The notes under the pieces are model-generated. The model saw only the letters and a list, made by a program, of their open reading frames with translations. It ran no database searches and was not told the origin of the DNA. A DNA stretch of 64,000 nucleotides from Agrypnia vestita. Lineage: Eukaryota; Arthropoda; Insecta; Trichoptera; Phryganeidae. The stretch spans positions 92,730 through 156,729 of the forward strand of contig JADDOH010008093.1 in the NCBI GenBank assembly GCA_016648135.1, written 5' to 3'. Both the position numbers and the translations under genes were made by a program. Shown here in pieces: positions 20,390 through 30,783 of the stretch. Positions within the stretch are counted from its first letter, which is position 1. Each line of letters opens with the position of its first letter.

Positions 20390-21195
20390 TTAAATTTATT
20401 TTTTATTTAAAATATAATAGAAACCTAAAAGGTTTATGGGTAACATTTTTACATGATTCAATATAAGAAAATATAATAATATAATTTAGATACAAGGTAA
20501 TTTTCTTATAGTTGGCCGAGTTTTAATATTTTTGTCACATCTGTTTTGAATTTATCAGTGGTCAGTTGTTTGGTCTGTTGTGGCGGGTCATTGTATAGTT
20601 TTAGTCCGTTGCAAATTAGTCGGGATTGTCCTGTTTTTGTTTTGGCGTGTGTTATGTCATAGTTTTGAGCCATTCTAGTGTTGTGTTGGTGTTTTTCGTG
20701 TTTTTTGTGTAATTTTATGTCTTCGTTTTGTATTTCGCCAATTGCTAGTCTGTGAATGATTTTAAGTGTTTCGATTTTTGTAATGTTTTCGATGTTTAAT
20801 TGGACTGTTATACGGTATACAGTTTCAGTTGGTGTCCGGTATTTCAGATCATAGACCATTTTTAATATTTTGTTTTGCTGTCGTTGGAGTCTGTTTAGGT
20901 TAGTTTTTTTTCCGGTTCGGGTTCCTATTCTACTCTTGACGTATACCTGGTACATCAGAATTCTTATGGTCTTTGGTGTGATTTCGTGTATTTTGTGGAA
21001 TAGGCTGGTCATTTTTGTCAGTGAGTCAATTACTTTGTCTGTTTGAAAGGTCCATTTGAGATGTCTGTCTATGTTGAGTCCTAAGTATTTAGTATTTTCT
21101 AGTTCAGTAAGTGTTTCATTATGTATTTTTATGTCCATTTTATGCGTTTTCCGTTTGGCCTCAAAGTTAACGTAGTTACATTTTTGAGCGTTTAC
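20390..21195 (-). pseudogene. Non-LTR retrotransposon RT, C-terminal part (L-type A)
   Basis: Encodes TKYLGLNIDRHLKW (the KYLG...D..L.W motif after the RT active site), TPKTIRILMYQVYVKSRI, LNRLQRQQNKILKMVYDL and RLICNGLKLYNDPPQQTK, typical of the thumb/C-terminal region of Jockey/CR1-like LINEs. The ORF runs 20506-21339, but only its last roughly 220 codons are RT; the first part is foreign. A close, partly broken relative is at 60690-61475. The 3' UTR is A/T-rich with an oligo-A-like end just before the family M MITE. Confidence 0.75.
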
Positions 21196-21480
21196 TAGCT
21201 GTGCCCGCGCGGCTTCGCACGCGTAGATTTTCAGTGCACTGTTTGGATCATCATAGAACTTTCGCGAACCTTCTAGAACACGCTCCTTCCAGAGCAGAAA
21301 TTTATTGAATGTACAGGAACCTTCTAGACACACCGACACATTCCGCCACTCAGTTTAGAACTTTCGGGAATTTTCTATAACTTTCTCCTTCCAGAACTTT
21401 CTAGAGCAGGTTTTTCCGGAACCTTCTAGACTCACCGACATAGTCGACGCGCCTATTTTGAAACAATCTGAATCATTTGC
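21196..21480. repeat. Dispersed repeat starting ACTAGCTGTGCCCG
   Basis: Begins inside the RT frame at the ACTAGCTGTGCCCGCG-CGGCTTCGC motif. It then has two near-repeats of GAACTTTC..GGAACCTTCTAGAC..CACCGACA (about 21260-21345 and 21358-21440). I have seen the opening motif as a common arthropod interspersed repeat. It supplies the first 50 or so codons of the chimeric ORF at 20506-21339. Confidence 0.5.
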
Positions 21481-21669
21481 GGCCTTCCCATAACAAAAAA
21501 ATGTGCTAGAAAGCACATTTTCGTCACCCACTCCCACCCACGCTCAGCCACCTCCACTAAACTCGCACATTTTCAATGGGACACCAAGGGCTATCCACCA
21601 CCATAACCACCAGGTGGTGGTAGTATCCGGTTGTGGAGAAAACTTGGCGGATAGGGAAACACGGGTTTC

Positions 21670-21675
<6 letters not shown>

Positions 21676-21705
<30 letters not shown>
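21676..21705. repeat. (TA)n microsatellite
   Basis: Uninterrupted AT/TA run of about 30 bases in the flank of repeat D. Confidence 0.9.
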
Positions 21706-21706
<1 letters not shown>

Positions 21707-21717
21707 ATATTGATTAT

Positions 21718-22410
21718 TTTATTGATGTGTAACATCTTTCCTCTCGCTCTCCTGCAATCTGCCGCAGTGATTTCGTGAAAATGGACGGAAATGCGTGACA
21801 GGAAATAAGACGCCAGGGAAGCGCGCGCAATGGAAAAAAAATCATCGTCTATAAACAAATCAATGTCCTGTAAGTGCCATCACAGCGAAGACGCACTCAT
21901 CCAACAACCGACGCTTCTGATTTTGTATATATGTTACGCGACTGGTGTCAAGCGTGTGGATGTCGTAACTTTGATATATGTTGACTTATATCTTCGAAAC
22001 TATCCAAGAAATACTTAATTTTTTTACATTAATATAAATAATGACTACCCTTAATGATTTACATTCTCAAATTTTATGTAATTTATGTGAATATTTTTAA
22101 ATATTTATTCAAAGTATTCAAATAATATGTATGGCGGCACACTACCACCATCTATGAAAATGAATAAGAACATATAATTGACCAAAACATATTTCTAAAC
22201 AAAATGCGTATGTAGATATATACGGTACCTACCTAGTGCGGCAAAATTCAATAATAAATAAATGCACATACATTTTATTTACTTGTATTTACTAATTAAT
22301 AAATATGAAGGTATTAGTAGGTAATTTCTGTCGTTGCTCAATTGATATTTTTAATTGTGAGATGTCAAATTCTACAAATCATATGCAAGTACTGTAAGGC
22401 TCACCCGTTT
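21718..22410 (+). repeat. Dispersed repeat D, copy 1
   Basis: About 700 bases shared with 53834-54580 (minus) and with a copy split by insertions at 29830-30780: GTGTAACATCTTTCCTCTCGC, ATAAACAAATCAATGTCC, TTCGAAACTATCCAA, GGCGGCACA..CCGCCATCTA, GTACCTACCTAGTGCGGCAA, GTCGTTGCTCAATTGAT, AAGGCTCRCYCG. A small ORF (62 codons, 21830-22018) has a counterpart in copy 2. Confidence 0.75.
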
Positions 22411-22449
22411 TTTAAATATTTGTTATTTGTATTTTTTTTTGTTTTATTT

Positions 22450-22640
22450 TTTTTTTAAATAGAGATGCGAACACGGAATACGACTCACATCAATATTCTT
22501 ACTATTTTAAAAACTAAGCTAAACGCTTGTGCTATGAAAATAGGACTAACTTGTTAGTCTGGAGTGAGGTTCGAACCCGCGATCTTTGAATCACGAGGCC
22601 AGCGTCCTGACCACAAGTCCATCAAGCTACTCTTTTTTAT
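22450..22640 (-). mobile_element. tRNA-derived SINE, copy 2
   Basis: On the minus strand: TAGCTTGATGGACTTGTGG (box A-like), GCCTCGTGATTC, GGTTCGAACCTC (perfect box B core), then the common tail AACAAGTTAGTCCTATTTTC. Tail length and order agree with the copies at 8067 and 27735. Confidence 0.75.
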
Positions 22641-22829
22641 TTTACAAGATGGACTCCAGCTAGTGATTATGCATGGAATTAGTATTAACTAACTTGACTT
22701 TATGTATTTATTATCTTATGTGTACTGCTTATACCTCACGCTGTGTTATATTCTTCCTTCTGTATTGTAAAATTTTTATGTATAAGCCTATAATATATCG
22801 TTTCATTGTGACAATGTTAGTGTAAATTA

Positions 22830-23365
22830 TCTCTATAGCTCACCTATTAGAAGGCTCCATAGGTTAGGAAACGAGTATGGCTACCTATCGGATGTTTTTT
22901 CGGAAACACTAGCCGCCTACAAGAAAGCTCTTCTGGACGAATTTAGTCGTTTATAATTAATTATTGATATCATGTCTATCTCTTGTTTTAAGATTTTTAA
23001 ATTTTACATTTCATTTTATTTTAATGTTATTTTTATTACCTCTTGAGTTTCAGATTTGATTTGTTTACAATTATTTCATCTCGTTGTAATTTTGTTGCTT
23101 ACTGAATTTCAGATATAATTATTTTGATTTGTTGTTGTTTTATTGATTGTTGACTTTCATATTTGATTTCATAACTATTATTTCATTCGATGTAATTTTG
23201 TTATACTTTATGTTATTCATTTAATGTGTTATTTTTCTTTATATATCACTTTATTAATTGTTTTAGAATTATACCTATCAATCTATACATCTTTATATAC
23301 ATTGTTTTTTTAATGGTACGTTGTACCGTGTATTAGATAAGTAAATAAATAAATAATGGGCGTAA
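22830..23365 (+). mobile_element. LINE C-terminus and 3' UTR with AAAT tail
   Basis: A short frame encodes RLGNEYGYLSDVFSETLAAY and stops in FSRL at about 22955. The following 3' UTR ends with AGATAAGTAAATAAATAAAT at 23338-23357. The tail type matches other LINE ends here. I cannot assign the clade from so little protein. Confidence 0.5.
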
Positions 23366-23636
23366 ACAAACAATAAATAAAAAAATAAACAAAACAAAAA
23401 ATCTCGGGCGGTCGCTGTGGCAACCCTGTTTCGTCCCATACGGTTTGGCAGTATCATACATTTTTAAACCGGCATTTCTAGACAATTAACCGCCGGCAGG
23501 GCTGCACACGTGTGGGGCCGCGCTCCCCGGCCATTCATATTTGATTAGGGCGGCCCGAATTTCGGCAGGTCGAACAAACCCCTCAGCATCTCTGCTTTCC
23601 TCCTGCAGGACTTCGAGTGAAGCTCCGCATTCAGCA
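23366..23636. other. GC-richer unassigned patch
   Basis: Non-repetitive within the window, GC-rich from 23400 to 23620, with no ORF of note. Possibly unique host DNA. Confidence 0.3.
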
Positions 23637-24000
23637 ATTGACGCATTATAATATAGACACGGTATTCCCGTACTAGCCGACCTTCATATGTAGCAAATAT
23701 TGCATTGAAAGAGACAAAAAATCACATAATCAAGTAATCACATAAAAATCAGGTAATTTGAAGACACGGTGACTAAAATAACATACACATTCTTACAATA
23801 GTGTGCGATACTCTGTTCCTTTTTCCGCGTGGCGTCGCGCCCGATCACAAAGATGGTCCGTTCGATGACGAATGCAAGTCAGGCAATTACCTTACTTATG
23901 AGTTGCCAAGATTTCATGCTTGTAACGTATCTACTATTTATTATATCATTGCATTTAGCGGTGTCCGGTTTTACACTGTCTGTCATCGCAGGAGACCGAG
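23637..24000 (+). repeat. Repeat G copy 2, uninterrupted
   Basis: Gives one pre-insertion state of the site occupied by two Harbinger elements in copy 1: GAATGCAAGTCAGGCAATTA at about 23869-23888, reading TCA where copy 3 has TAA. It continues with CTTGTAACGTATCTAC and TATATCATTG. Confidence 0.75.
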
Positions 24001-24499
24001 GAATCGGTAAGACAGTTTAAGAGGCTCTTATACTTTCAATATTGGCATTAGTTTAATCACTTCCCGCTAAAAATGGCGCTAGTTTCGCTCAAACATGTAT
24101 TATTTAGCCACAAAAAACGATATCGAGAAAAATACAATACTATAAAACGAAATAGAAATGTGCAAACTTTAACGCCTGACCTTTTAACTGCGTAGTGCTA
24201 CATACGTAACCCTTTCTGCATGAACGCAAGTTTTGCAAGTTTGGCGAAATTTTTCTGTACAATAATTATTCGATCCTTATATTAGAGATGTGACAAAGCC
24301 GACCGTAATGCAATGGATATTGTTTCATTCTGAAATTTCACTCAAAATTTGCTTTTTATGCTATTCTTCTGATTTTTAAGAAAAACATTTTTTTAAGATC
24401 TCCATTACATGTAACATTATGTTATTATTTTTTATTATTATTATGAAAATATGGTTAAGTATAAAGAGAATATAGAAATAAAATATTCTGAATTATCTT
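24001..24499. other. Unassigned AT-rich sequence
   Basis: No element ends or ORFs that I recognise. Confidence 0.3.
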
Positions 24500-24590
24500 T
24501 TCAAAACGTAAGACTTTCATGAAAGTAACGTATATCGAATATCTAAAATTAATTCGCAATAATAAAAGTCAAATAAAATGATAATCATCC
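24500..24590. repeat. Eroded middle segment of family M
   Basis: AAAACGTAAGACTTTCAT, AGTAACGTATATCGAATATC and AAAGTCAAATAAAATGAT run parallel to the centre of the family M MITE; both ends are lost. Confidence 0.5.
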
Positions 24591-24604
24591 GTATTCTGAA
24601 CTAA

Positions 24605-24885
24605 GCAACATTGGCTATTTCTGTATCTTGACAGTTGTTGTATTACATTGTGATGCCGTTTTTTTGACGTTTTATGTTTGGCAGGTTTGAAATTAATGAA
24701 TTCAATAAATTAGAAAGATCATTATTCTTAATTGTGAATAAACATTAACATTTGTTTACGTTTTAGGGCTTTCTGATTGATTGAATTCATTAATTATTTC
24801 AAACACGCCAAACTTAAAATATCGAAATTAGTGTCAATATATTGTTATACATACCTGTCAAGATTAGGATAAAGATCTGACATCC
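24605..24885. repeat. Imperfect inverted repeat, foldback element
   Basis: GTTTGGCAGGTTTGAAATTA..GAATTCAAT on the left (about 24675-24708) pairs with ATTGAATTCATTAATTATTT..CACGCCAAAC on the right (24780-24815), and ATCTTGACAG (24635) with CTGTCAAGAT (24866). The unit is probably a decayed foldback MITE. Confidence 0.55.
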
Positions 24886-25029
24886 CAATACTGCTATTTT
24901 CAGAATAGCACAGATTAACTTTATAAAAAGTATTATATATTCATCAAATTTCTGAAGGGTGATAGTGCAAAATGATTAAACTTTTTTTTGCTTGCATTAA
25001 AGCGAATTTATTTTTAATATTCTACATAA

Positions 25030-25670
25030 GTTACTTAAATAACAATCAAAAACGGAACATATAAACGTAAAACCTTATGATTAATAAACATAATAACAAA
25101 AGATATAAATCATAAAATCTGATTATGAAAACTGGAGAAAAACGATTATTAGAAAATATCAAAAACTGACCATAATAAACGATTATAAAAAACATTCATG
25201 CATGTATGCGGTAGAAGTAATATTTAAAAACTAAAATAAAGACAAATTATATATTAATGATGCTCAAAGTATTGAGTTGTATAAATCTACACTGATCATT
25301 GTCAATTACTTTATTGAATTTTATGAAAATAATGAAAACTCACACTTACAGAAATGTAACCTCAAATATCTAAATATAATAATTTGGTTGTCTATCCGTA
25401 ACTTGCTGGAATGACAACTTTAATTAGAGTGTGACACGCAATCAGTGCATGGCTCACGATTATTTAAAAAGTATAACAAAAAACGGTTAACGGAACATAT
25501 AAACGAAAACAAAACGATTCATTAAAACAGAGTATTTAACATAATACAACATATAAAGATGTTATAAAAGGAAAAAAAAAGGATTCATAAGATCCGATTA
25601 TATGAACTGGAGTAAAACGATTCATAAAAAATATCGACAATTGACCACAATAAATAAAAATATATAATGA
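25030..25670. repeat. Two direct repeats about 450 bp apart
   Basis: 25030-25200 and 25478-25670 share ACGGAACATATAAACG, CATAAGATCCGATTATATGA or its variant, ACTGGAGTAAAACGATTCAT and ATCRACAATTGACCA-like blocks, diverged. Purely A-rich and non-coding. 25200-25478 holds nothing else I recognise. Confidence 0.55.
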
Positions 25671-25783
25671 CGGAAGACAAAAATGGAGCATATAAACGGT
25701 TCCTTAATAGCCGGAGGATAAATTAATAATCGGGTTTTGCAAAATGATTTAATAAGTTTATATGTTAAATTTAGTCGCCCGAC

Positions 25784-26376
25784 CAGAGTTGCCAACAGCG
25801 CTTGGCCTAATATCGCCGTTTCCTATACATAAAGTAGCCTAAAGTAGCCCAAACGCCAAAATATCAATATGAATAAAATAAAATGTAATTTTCATCAATT
25901 TATTTATAACATATTTATAATGTCTTGATAAATAGGCCTAAGCCTAATATAAAAAACCGTTATGTTCGTTAAAAGAAAGTGAAGTAAGTAGATAGGTAGC
26001 ATTTTAAAAACACCGGAGACGTACATTTTTCTACCAGCGTGTAAACTTACCATGTGATTGCTTGGTTGAAAGTTATTGCAACACACATCTTACATTCATA
26101 TGGGTACGAATTCTAAGAATAGCGATCAGCATGGATAGTTGCAGGCGATTCCTTAATTTTGTTTTAATTGTCCCCATTACGCTTAAAATTCTTTCAATGA
26201 CAGCATTACACAAAGGTAATTGTATTTTTTTCTTAATTATTTGCGATTCGGCTGATTTAAATAACTCGTCTCTGAAGTAGCCTAGTAGGCGACCAGTCGC
26301 CTTTTAGATTTTTTCGTCGCCGATTCTCGTTCTGAGTAGCCTAAATGGCGAAAAATCGCCTACGTTGGCAACTCTG
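25784..26376 (-). mobile_element. hAT element relic, family hAT-C, with perfect TSD
   Basis: Ends CAGAGTTGCCAAC / GTTGGCAACTCTG are inverted repeats. The 8-bp repeats CGCCCGAC at 25776-25783 and 26377-26384 are identical. Subterminal GTAGCC/TCGCC motifs repeat. The 593-bp element keeps the end of a transposase frame on its minus strand, so it is an internal-deletion derivative of an autonomous hAT. Confidence 0.92.
26072..26280 (-). pseudogene. hAT transposase C-terminal dimerisation domain
   Basis: The minus-strand frame reads ...LPLCNAVIERILSVMG, IKTKLRNRL, AILRIRTHM and stops at about 26072. This is the family's dimerisation-domain signature (NAxxERxFSxMxxIKxxxRNRL..). The catalytic DDE region and zinc finger are missing. 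The ERxFS phenylalanine is replaced by leucine. Not functional alone. Confidence 0.85.
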
Positions 26377-26384
26377 CGCCCGAC

Positions 26385-27596
26385 AGCAAATACGAAAATC
26401 GTTATTTTCTCCTTAATTTTCTTTTTTCAAAACAAACAAACTCAAAACAATATTATATCGTTTTACTGAAAATTCTTCAGTTAAAATAAAAACACAAAAA
26501 AATGCCGATTCAAAAGATTTCACATCACTATTACGTGAAAAAATGACAATTACCGTTTAGTAAAGAAATAGACGGAGTATCTTATTTCATTAAAAATATT
26601 GTTTGCAGGTAAAATAAAGGACAAAAATTCAGTGTATATACAGAACAAAGTCTATATATCATATTGTTTCAAGAAAACAGATAAGAATAATGGAAAAAAA
26701 CATTAGAATCAGCCCGCAAAAACAAACAAAATTTGACAGTTGTAAAAAATAAAAATGGCGACATTCAAATTCAAGTATTTTAAATACATTTAAACGTTAT
26801 TTTCTGCATTTACCGTTGTCCCCGCGACATGGGATTTCTAGAATGCATTCATTATACGGATATCTTCCCTTTATTAACACTCAGGCAAAGTTTACGCAGC
26901 ATTTTAAGATATATTCGTATAAACTAGCGGGAGCGTAACCTGACGACTGGCGTAGTTGGTGTCCAACCAACGACTGATTTGAAAGAAAAATGATCTTTTA
27001 ACAGACTATACGATTTAATTAATTCAAATTTTTGTGTATGAGGTAGAAAATTTTGAATATTTTTATATTAATGACAGTGAAATTTTCTTAGTACGCATGT
27101 AAAATGGAATTAAAATAATCAATGTTTTAATGGTGTTTTGGATGCTGCAATATAGGAGACGGAACGTGAATTTTTATCTTTTTGTAAACGTTGTATTTAA
27201 CAACCTACCCAAAAATAATTATATATTTTCCCCCAAACTTTCTGTTTGAACTTCTTTTATTCAATTTATTAAAAAAATATATGGTCTTTTCGTGGAAATC
27301 TTTCGAGAAAAAGTGTACCAAAGATAACTCTATTGCTAGAAAGATTAAATAGGGCTTCGGGATTATATTTTTTTTGTGATAATAACAAAGTATTTTTTTT
27401 ACTTTTTTTAAACAAATGCTTTAAGAGTAAATGGACCTTTCATAATAAAATTGATTGAATGCATGGTTAGCTGCAATTTTGGCAATAAGATTCGAAAACT
27501 TTACACTAAATTGACTTTCCAGACAGCAAAAACGTGAATCATGTACTATGGCGCCTTAAATATCCGCGATCAAAATCAGATCAATCTAATTATTTT
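26385..27596. other. Long AT-rich unassigned stretch
   Basis: About 1.2 kb without ORFs above trivial size, recognisable termini or copies elsewhere in the window. Confidence 0.35.
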
Positions 27597-27650
27597 AAAA
27601 AGTAACCCATAAAAAACAAGTTTTTATTATACTACCTTTCTTTCTGCATA
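27597..27650 (-). repeat. Terminal scrap of repeat B
   Basis: AAAGTAACCCATAAAAAACA and TATACTACCTTTCTTTCTGC match the start of the full minus-strand copy at 28013. Only the last 50 bases are present. Confidence 0.6.
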
Positions 27651-27734
27651 ACTTGGTATTTTTATATTTTTGTTAATATTTAAAAAAAAGTATACATTCC
27701 TTATACCTACATCTCTACGTGGTATACTTTATCT

Positions 27735-27892
27735 TTTCGAAAGCGGAACGCGTGTCACATCAATATTCTTAATATTTTCAAATAAAGCTACACTCTAGTG
27801 CTATTAAAATAGGACCGACTTGCTGGTGTCCTGGAATGGGGCTCGAACCACCGACCACCGTCATTACCACTGCACCAGCAAGCTACTCTAAA
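27735..27892 (-). mobile_element. tRNA-derived SINE, copy 3
   Basis: Minus strand: TAGCTTGCTGGTGCAGTGGT (box A-like), GGTCGGTGGTTCGAGCCCC (box B), then the shared tail (AAGTCGGTCCTATTTTAATA, TAAGAATATTGATGTGACAC). Confidence 0.75.
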
Positions 27893-28012
27893 ATAAATAC
27901 GCTATTGACAGGGATTCCCGGAATTTCGCGTGTCCATAACTTCGCGAGTTTTATGTTTTATTTACATATTTAGTTGACAGAAAAAATATTTAAACGGAAT
28001 TTTAAAATATGT

Positions 28013-28532
28013 TAAAAAAAGTTACCCATAAAAACCAAGTTTTTATTATACTACCTTTCTTTATAAAATATAACAACAATTAAAGACGAATTAAAACATA
28101 TAACATAACAGTAAATTTACAGTAATTTAATATATTTCTAAAATATCTGATGTTTTGAGCTTTGATAAGACACTTCATGCTTTGAAGATTAAATTCTAAA
28201 AAAATTACCTATTATGTATACCGACGCCGACGGAGTAATTCAAATTTAGAAAATATTCCGCGACGTTATCGGGCCGCCGTTGCTAATCAAACTTTTCTAA
28301 TGATTCCAATATGAAAAATCCAATAAAATTTCTAAAAATCCGAAATTATACTATAATTATTAATTTTTTTTAACGAAAATTTGATAGATATTCTTGATCG
28401 TCGCCACGAGTCTACTTGCCAAATTTCAGCTCGGTTGGATCACGGGAAAAGGGTTAAAAAAATTTTTTACCCGGCAAGCCGACAAGCAAGCAAGCAAGCA
28501 GACGCCACGAGTTCATATAAAGGGAGTAATAA
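28013..28532 (-). repeat. Dispersed repeat B, copy 2
   Basis: Full-length minus-strand copy, from AAGTTACCCATAAAAACC to TATAAAGGGAGTAATAA. All diagnostic blocks listed for copy 1 are present in reverse. Confidence 0.75.
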
Positions 28533-28539
28533 TTAATAG

Positions 28540-28790
28540 AAATAAACTTTGTTTTCACCAATGATATAATAAACTGTAGATACGTTACAAGCGTGAAATA
28601 CAAAAATAAGGTAATTGCCTTACTTGCATTCGTTATCGAACAGACCTTCATTGTGATTGGACGCGACGGCACGCCGAAAAAAGAGACCCGGGGAAAAAGG
28701 AACAGAGTACCGTACCCTATTGTAAGAAGGAGTATGTTATTTTAGTCACCGTGACTTCAAATTACGAGATTTTTCTGCATTTGCTACATT
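28540..28790 (-). repeat. Repeat G copy 3, uninterrupted
   Basis: On the minus strand it reads CAATGAAGGTCTGTTCGATA, ACGAATGCAAGTAAGGCAAT, TACCTTATTTTTGTATTTCA. The TAA inside GAATGCAAGTAAGGCAATT is the exact empty site for the Harbinger-type insertions in copy 1. Confidence 0.75.
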
Positions 28791-28925
28791 GCGAGCCTGC
28801 ATGCGAAGATGTATGAATGTGGATGAGGCGAGAGTTGTATGTCAGGGCAGAAGAGTGTGGCGCTCTATCCTCTCTGCCTACCCCCATGGGGAAACAGCGT
28901 GATGGTAAGTAAATAAGTAAGTAAG
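28791..28925 (+). pseudogene. RTE-1 LINE 3' end
   Basis: GCCTGCATGCGAAGATGTAT through TATCCTCTCTGCCTACCCCC to GATGGTAAGTAAATAAGTAA. Encodes only the last roughly 35 codons (MRRCMNVDEARVVC..VWRSILSAYPHGETA) and the (GTAA)n end. Confidence 0.75.
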
Positions 28926-29190
28926 TAGTGCTACATTTTAAATCAGTATAGTATGGAAAAAACGTGTCTATTTATAATACGTCAATGGTTTTCACCACTT
29001 TTGTATTGAAAATATCAACATGTTTCAGAGCATTGTATACTAACAAAATCAAATTTAAAAATTGAAGTATAGACAATCAAAATATTAAAAAGTTGTATAT
29101 GTAAAATGAATAATAATAAAGTACCTACTTAACATGAAAATAAATTTAAAAGATAACTATTTTTAAAAAGAACCTGGTTATTTATAATAT
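28926..29190. other. Unassigned AT-rich sequence
   Basis: No feature seen. Confidence 0.3.
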
Positions 29191-29830
29191 TCAATTTACT
29201 ATTAACACTTTTTCTTTATTCAATATTTCTAATTTATCAAACTGTGATTCTGTATAAATTGTATGTAAAATTTGTAAACCCTTATTAATATTAAAAAATT
29301 GATCCATAGTCAAAAGATGGTTAGAAATTCAGAATAATTATTGCTATTAAAACTCCTTGTGTGTGTTCCTTAACTGTAACTTCAAAATTTCTACACGTTT
29401 TTCCTATATAAAAATAATCACAATCATTACAAATTAATTTATAAACACCCGATTTAAAAAAATATATCCTTATCCTTATTATTAATTTATTATTTGTATT
29501 TTTAAATTTATTATTAGTATAAAAAGCTGGTTGAATGACATTTGAGATATTTTTAACTATTGAATTAGAAACTTCTTTATTTATAAATACAATTTTCCTC
29601 CAATGTTTTTCAGAATCAAAAATTGCAGAGTAAAAAAAGATTTAAAAAAAAATTTCGTACACTTTTTATTTAACATAATACCAATTAATTTTTTATCAAA
29701 ACCATTATTAAATGCGATCTGTTTAATAATTTTTAATTCAATATTAAAATTATCAACAGATAATGGAATATTAATTAATCTATTTAACATAGAGTGAAAA
29801 GTTGACAATTTTTGAGAATGCTGTAACATT
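29191..29830 (-). pseudogene. Penelope-like element: end of RT and GIY-YIG endonuclease
   Basis: Minus strand: KLSTFHSMLNRLINIPLS and IKQIAFNNGFDKKLI correspond to the linker after the RT of Penelope-like retroelements. Then SGVYKLICNDCDYFYIGKTC, near 29395-29455, is a GIY-YIG nuclease motif (GVY and YIG at usual spacing), followed by KEHTQGVL. A frameshift follows, after which NHLLTMDQFFNINKGLQIL and KLEILNKEKVLIVN continue to a stop at 29191. A stop also separates the linker from the nuclease, so it is dead. The upstream RT core is missing, replaced by repeat D at 29830. Confidence 0.8.
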
Positions 29831-30067
29831 GATATATTTTGGCTTATATCTTCGAAACTATCCAATAAATACTTTTTTTTACATTTATGTAAACAATAAC
29901 TACCCTTAATTGTATACATTCTCAAATTTTATGTTATTTATGTGATTATTTTAAAATATTTATTCAATGTTTTCATACAATGTGTATGGCGGCACATTGC
30001 CGCCATCTAAGAAAATAATTAAAAACCTATAATTCGCCAAACACATTTCTAAACAAAATGCGTATGT

Positions 30068-30322
30068 AGATAATAATAATAATAATATTGGATTATTTAT
30101 ATAGCGCCATTTTTGTGAAAATTTCACCTCAAGGGCGCTTTACACAAAAAAAACTCTTACATTCTAAAATCATAGAATCATAAAATGAAAAAGAAAAGAG
30201 AAAGAAAAACAGTTCAAAACATAAAATAGTAAAAAAAAAACAACGTTAAAAACAACGAATATTAAAAAGGTTCTGGGAAAGACTTTGTAAACAAGTGCGT
30301 TTTAAGTCTTTTCTTAAATAAA
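30068..30322 (-). mobile_element. L2-like LINE 3' end inserted in repeat D
   Basis: Minus strand: FKKRLKTHLFTKSFPEPF and stop, a 3' UTR, then GCGCCCTTGAGGTGA...GGCGCTATATAAATAATCC and an ATT-repeat tail. The same terminal hairpin module ends the LINE at 6715-7045. AGATA lies at both edges (about 30067 and 30325) and may be the target duplication. Confidence 0.7.
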
Positions 30323-30464
30323 GATATATATGGTATCTACCTAGTGCGGCAAATTCAATAATAAATACATTTTCTTTACTTGTATTAACTGATTAATACA
30401 TTTATTAATTTATATTAATTCTTTTAAAAACTAATAATACCTTTATATTTAAAGGTATTAGTTT

Positions 30465-30690
30465 TTTTAAAGAGAGGGTGACCGCGGAAGACGTGGCATG
30501 ATCAGATTAATCAGATACTGGAAGATGATCCAGTTAGACGCCTCAACAACCGGCGAGCTTACATGCGAACATGTATGAATGTGGATGAGGCGAGAGTTGT
30601 ATGTCAGGACAGAAGAGTGTGGCGCCTATCCTCTCTGCCTACCTCCACGGGGAAACGGCGTGATGGCAAGTTAGTTGGTTTTTTAAATTT
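30465..30690 (+). pseudogene. RTE-1 LINE 3' fragment
   Basis: GACCGCGGAAGACGTGGCAT through LNNRRAYMRTCMNVDEARVV to YLHGETA-like end and GATGGCAAGTTAG. Parallel to 5825-6025. Confidence 0.7.
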
Positions 30691-30783
30691 TGATGTTAAT
30701 TTCTGTCGTTGCTCAATTGATATTTTTAATTCTGAAATTTCAAATTTTACACATCACATGCGACTACTGTAAGGCTCGCTCGT

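Larger units (their letters stand above)
29830..30780 (+). repeat. Repeat D copy 3, broken into three pieces
   Basis: Pieces at 29830-30070, about 30325-30400 and 30700-30780 are consecutive parts of repeat D. They are separated by an L2-like LINE end (30068-30322) and an RTE-1 fragment (30465-30690). Confidence 0.7.
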
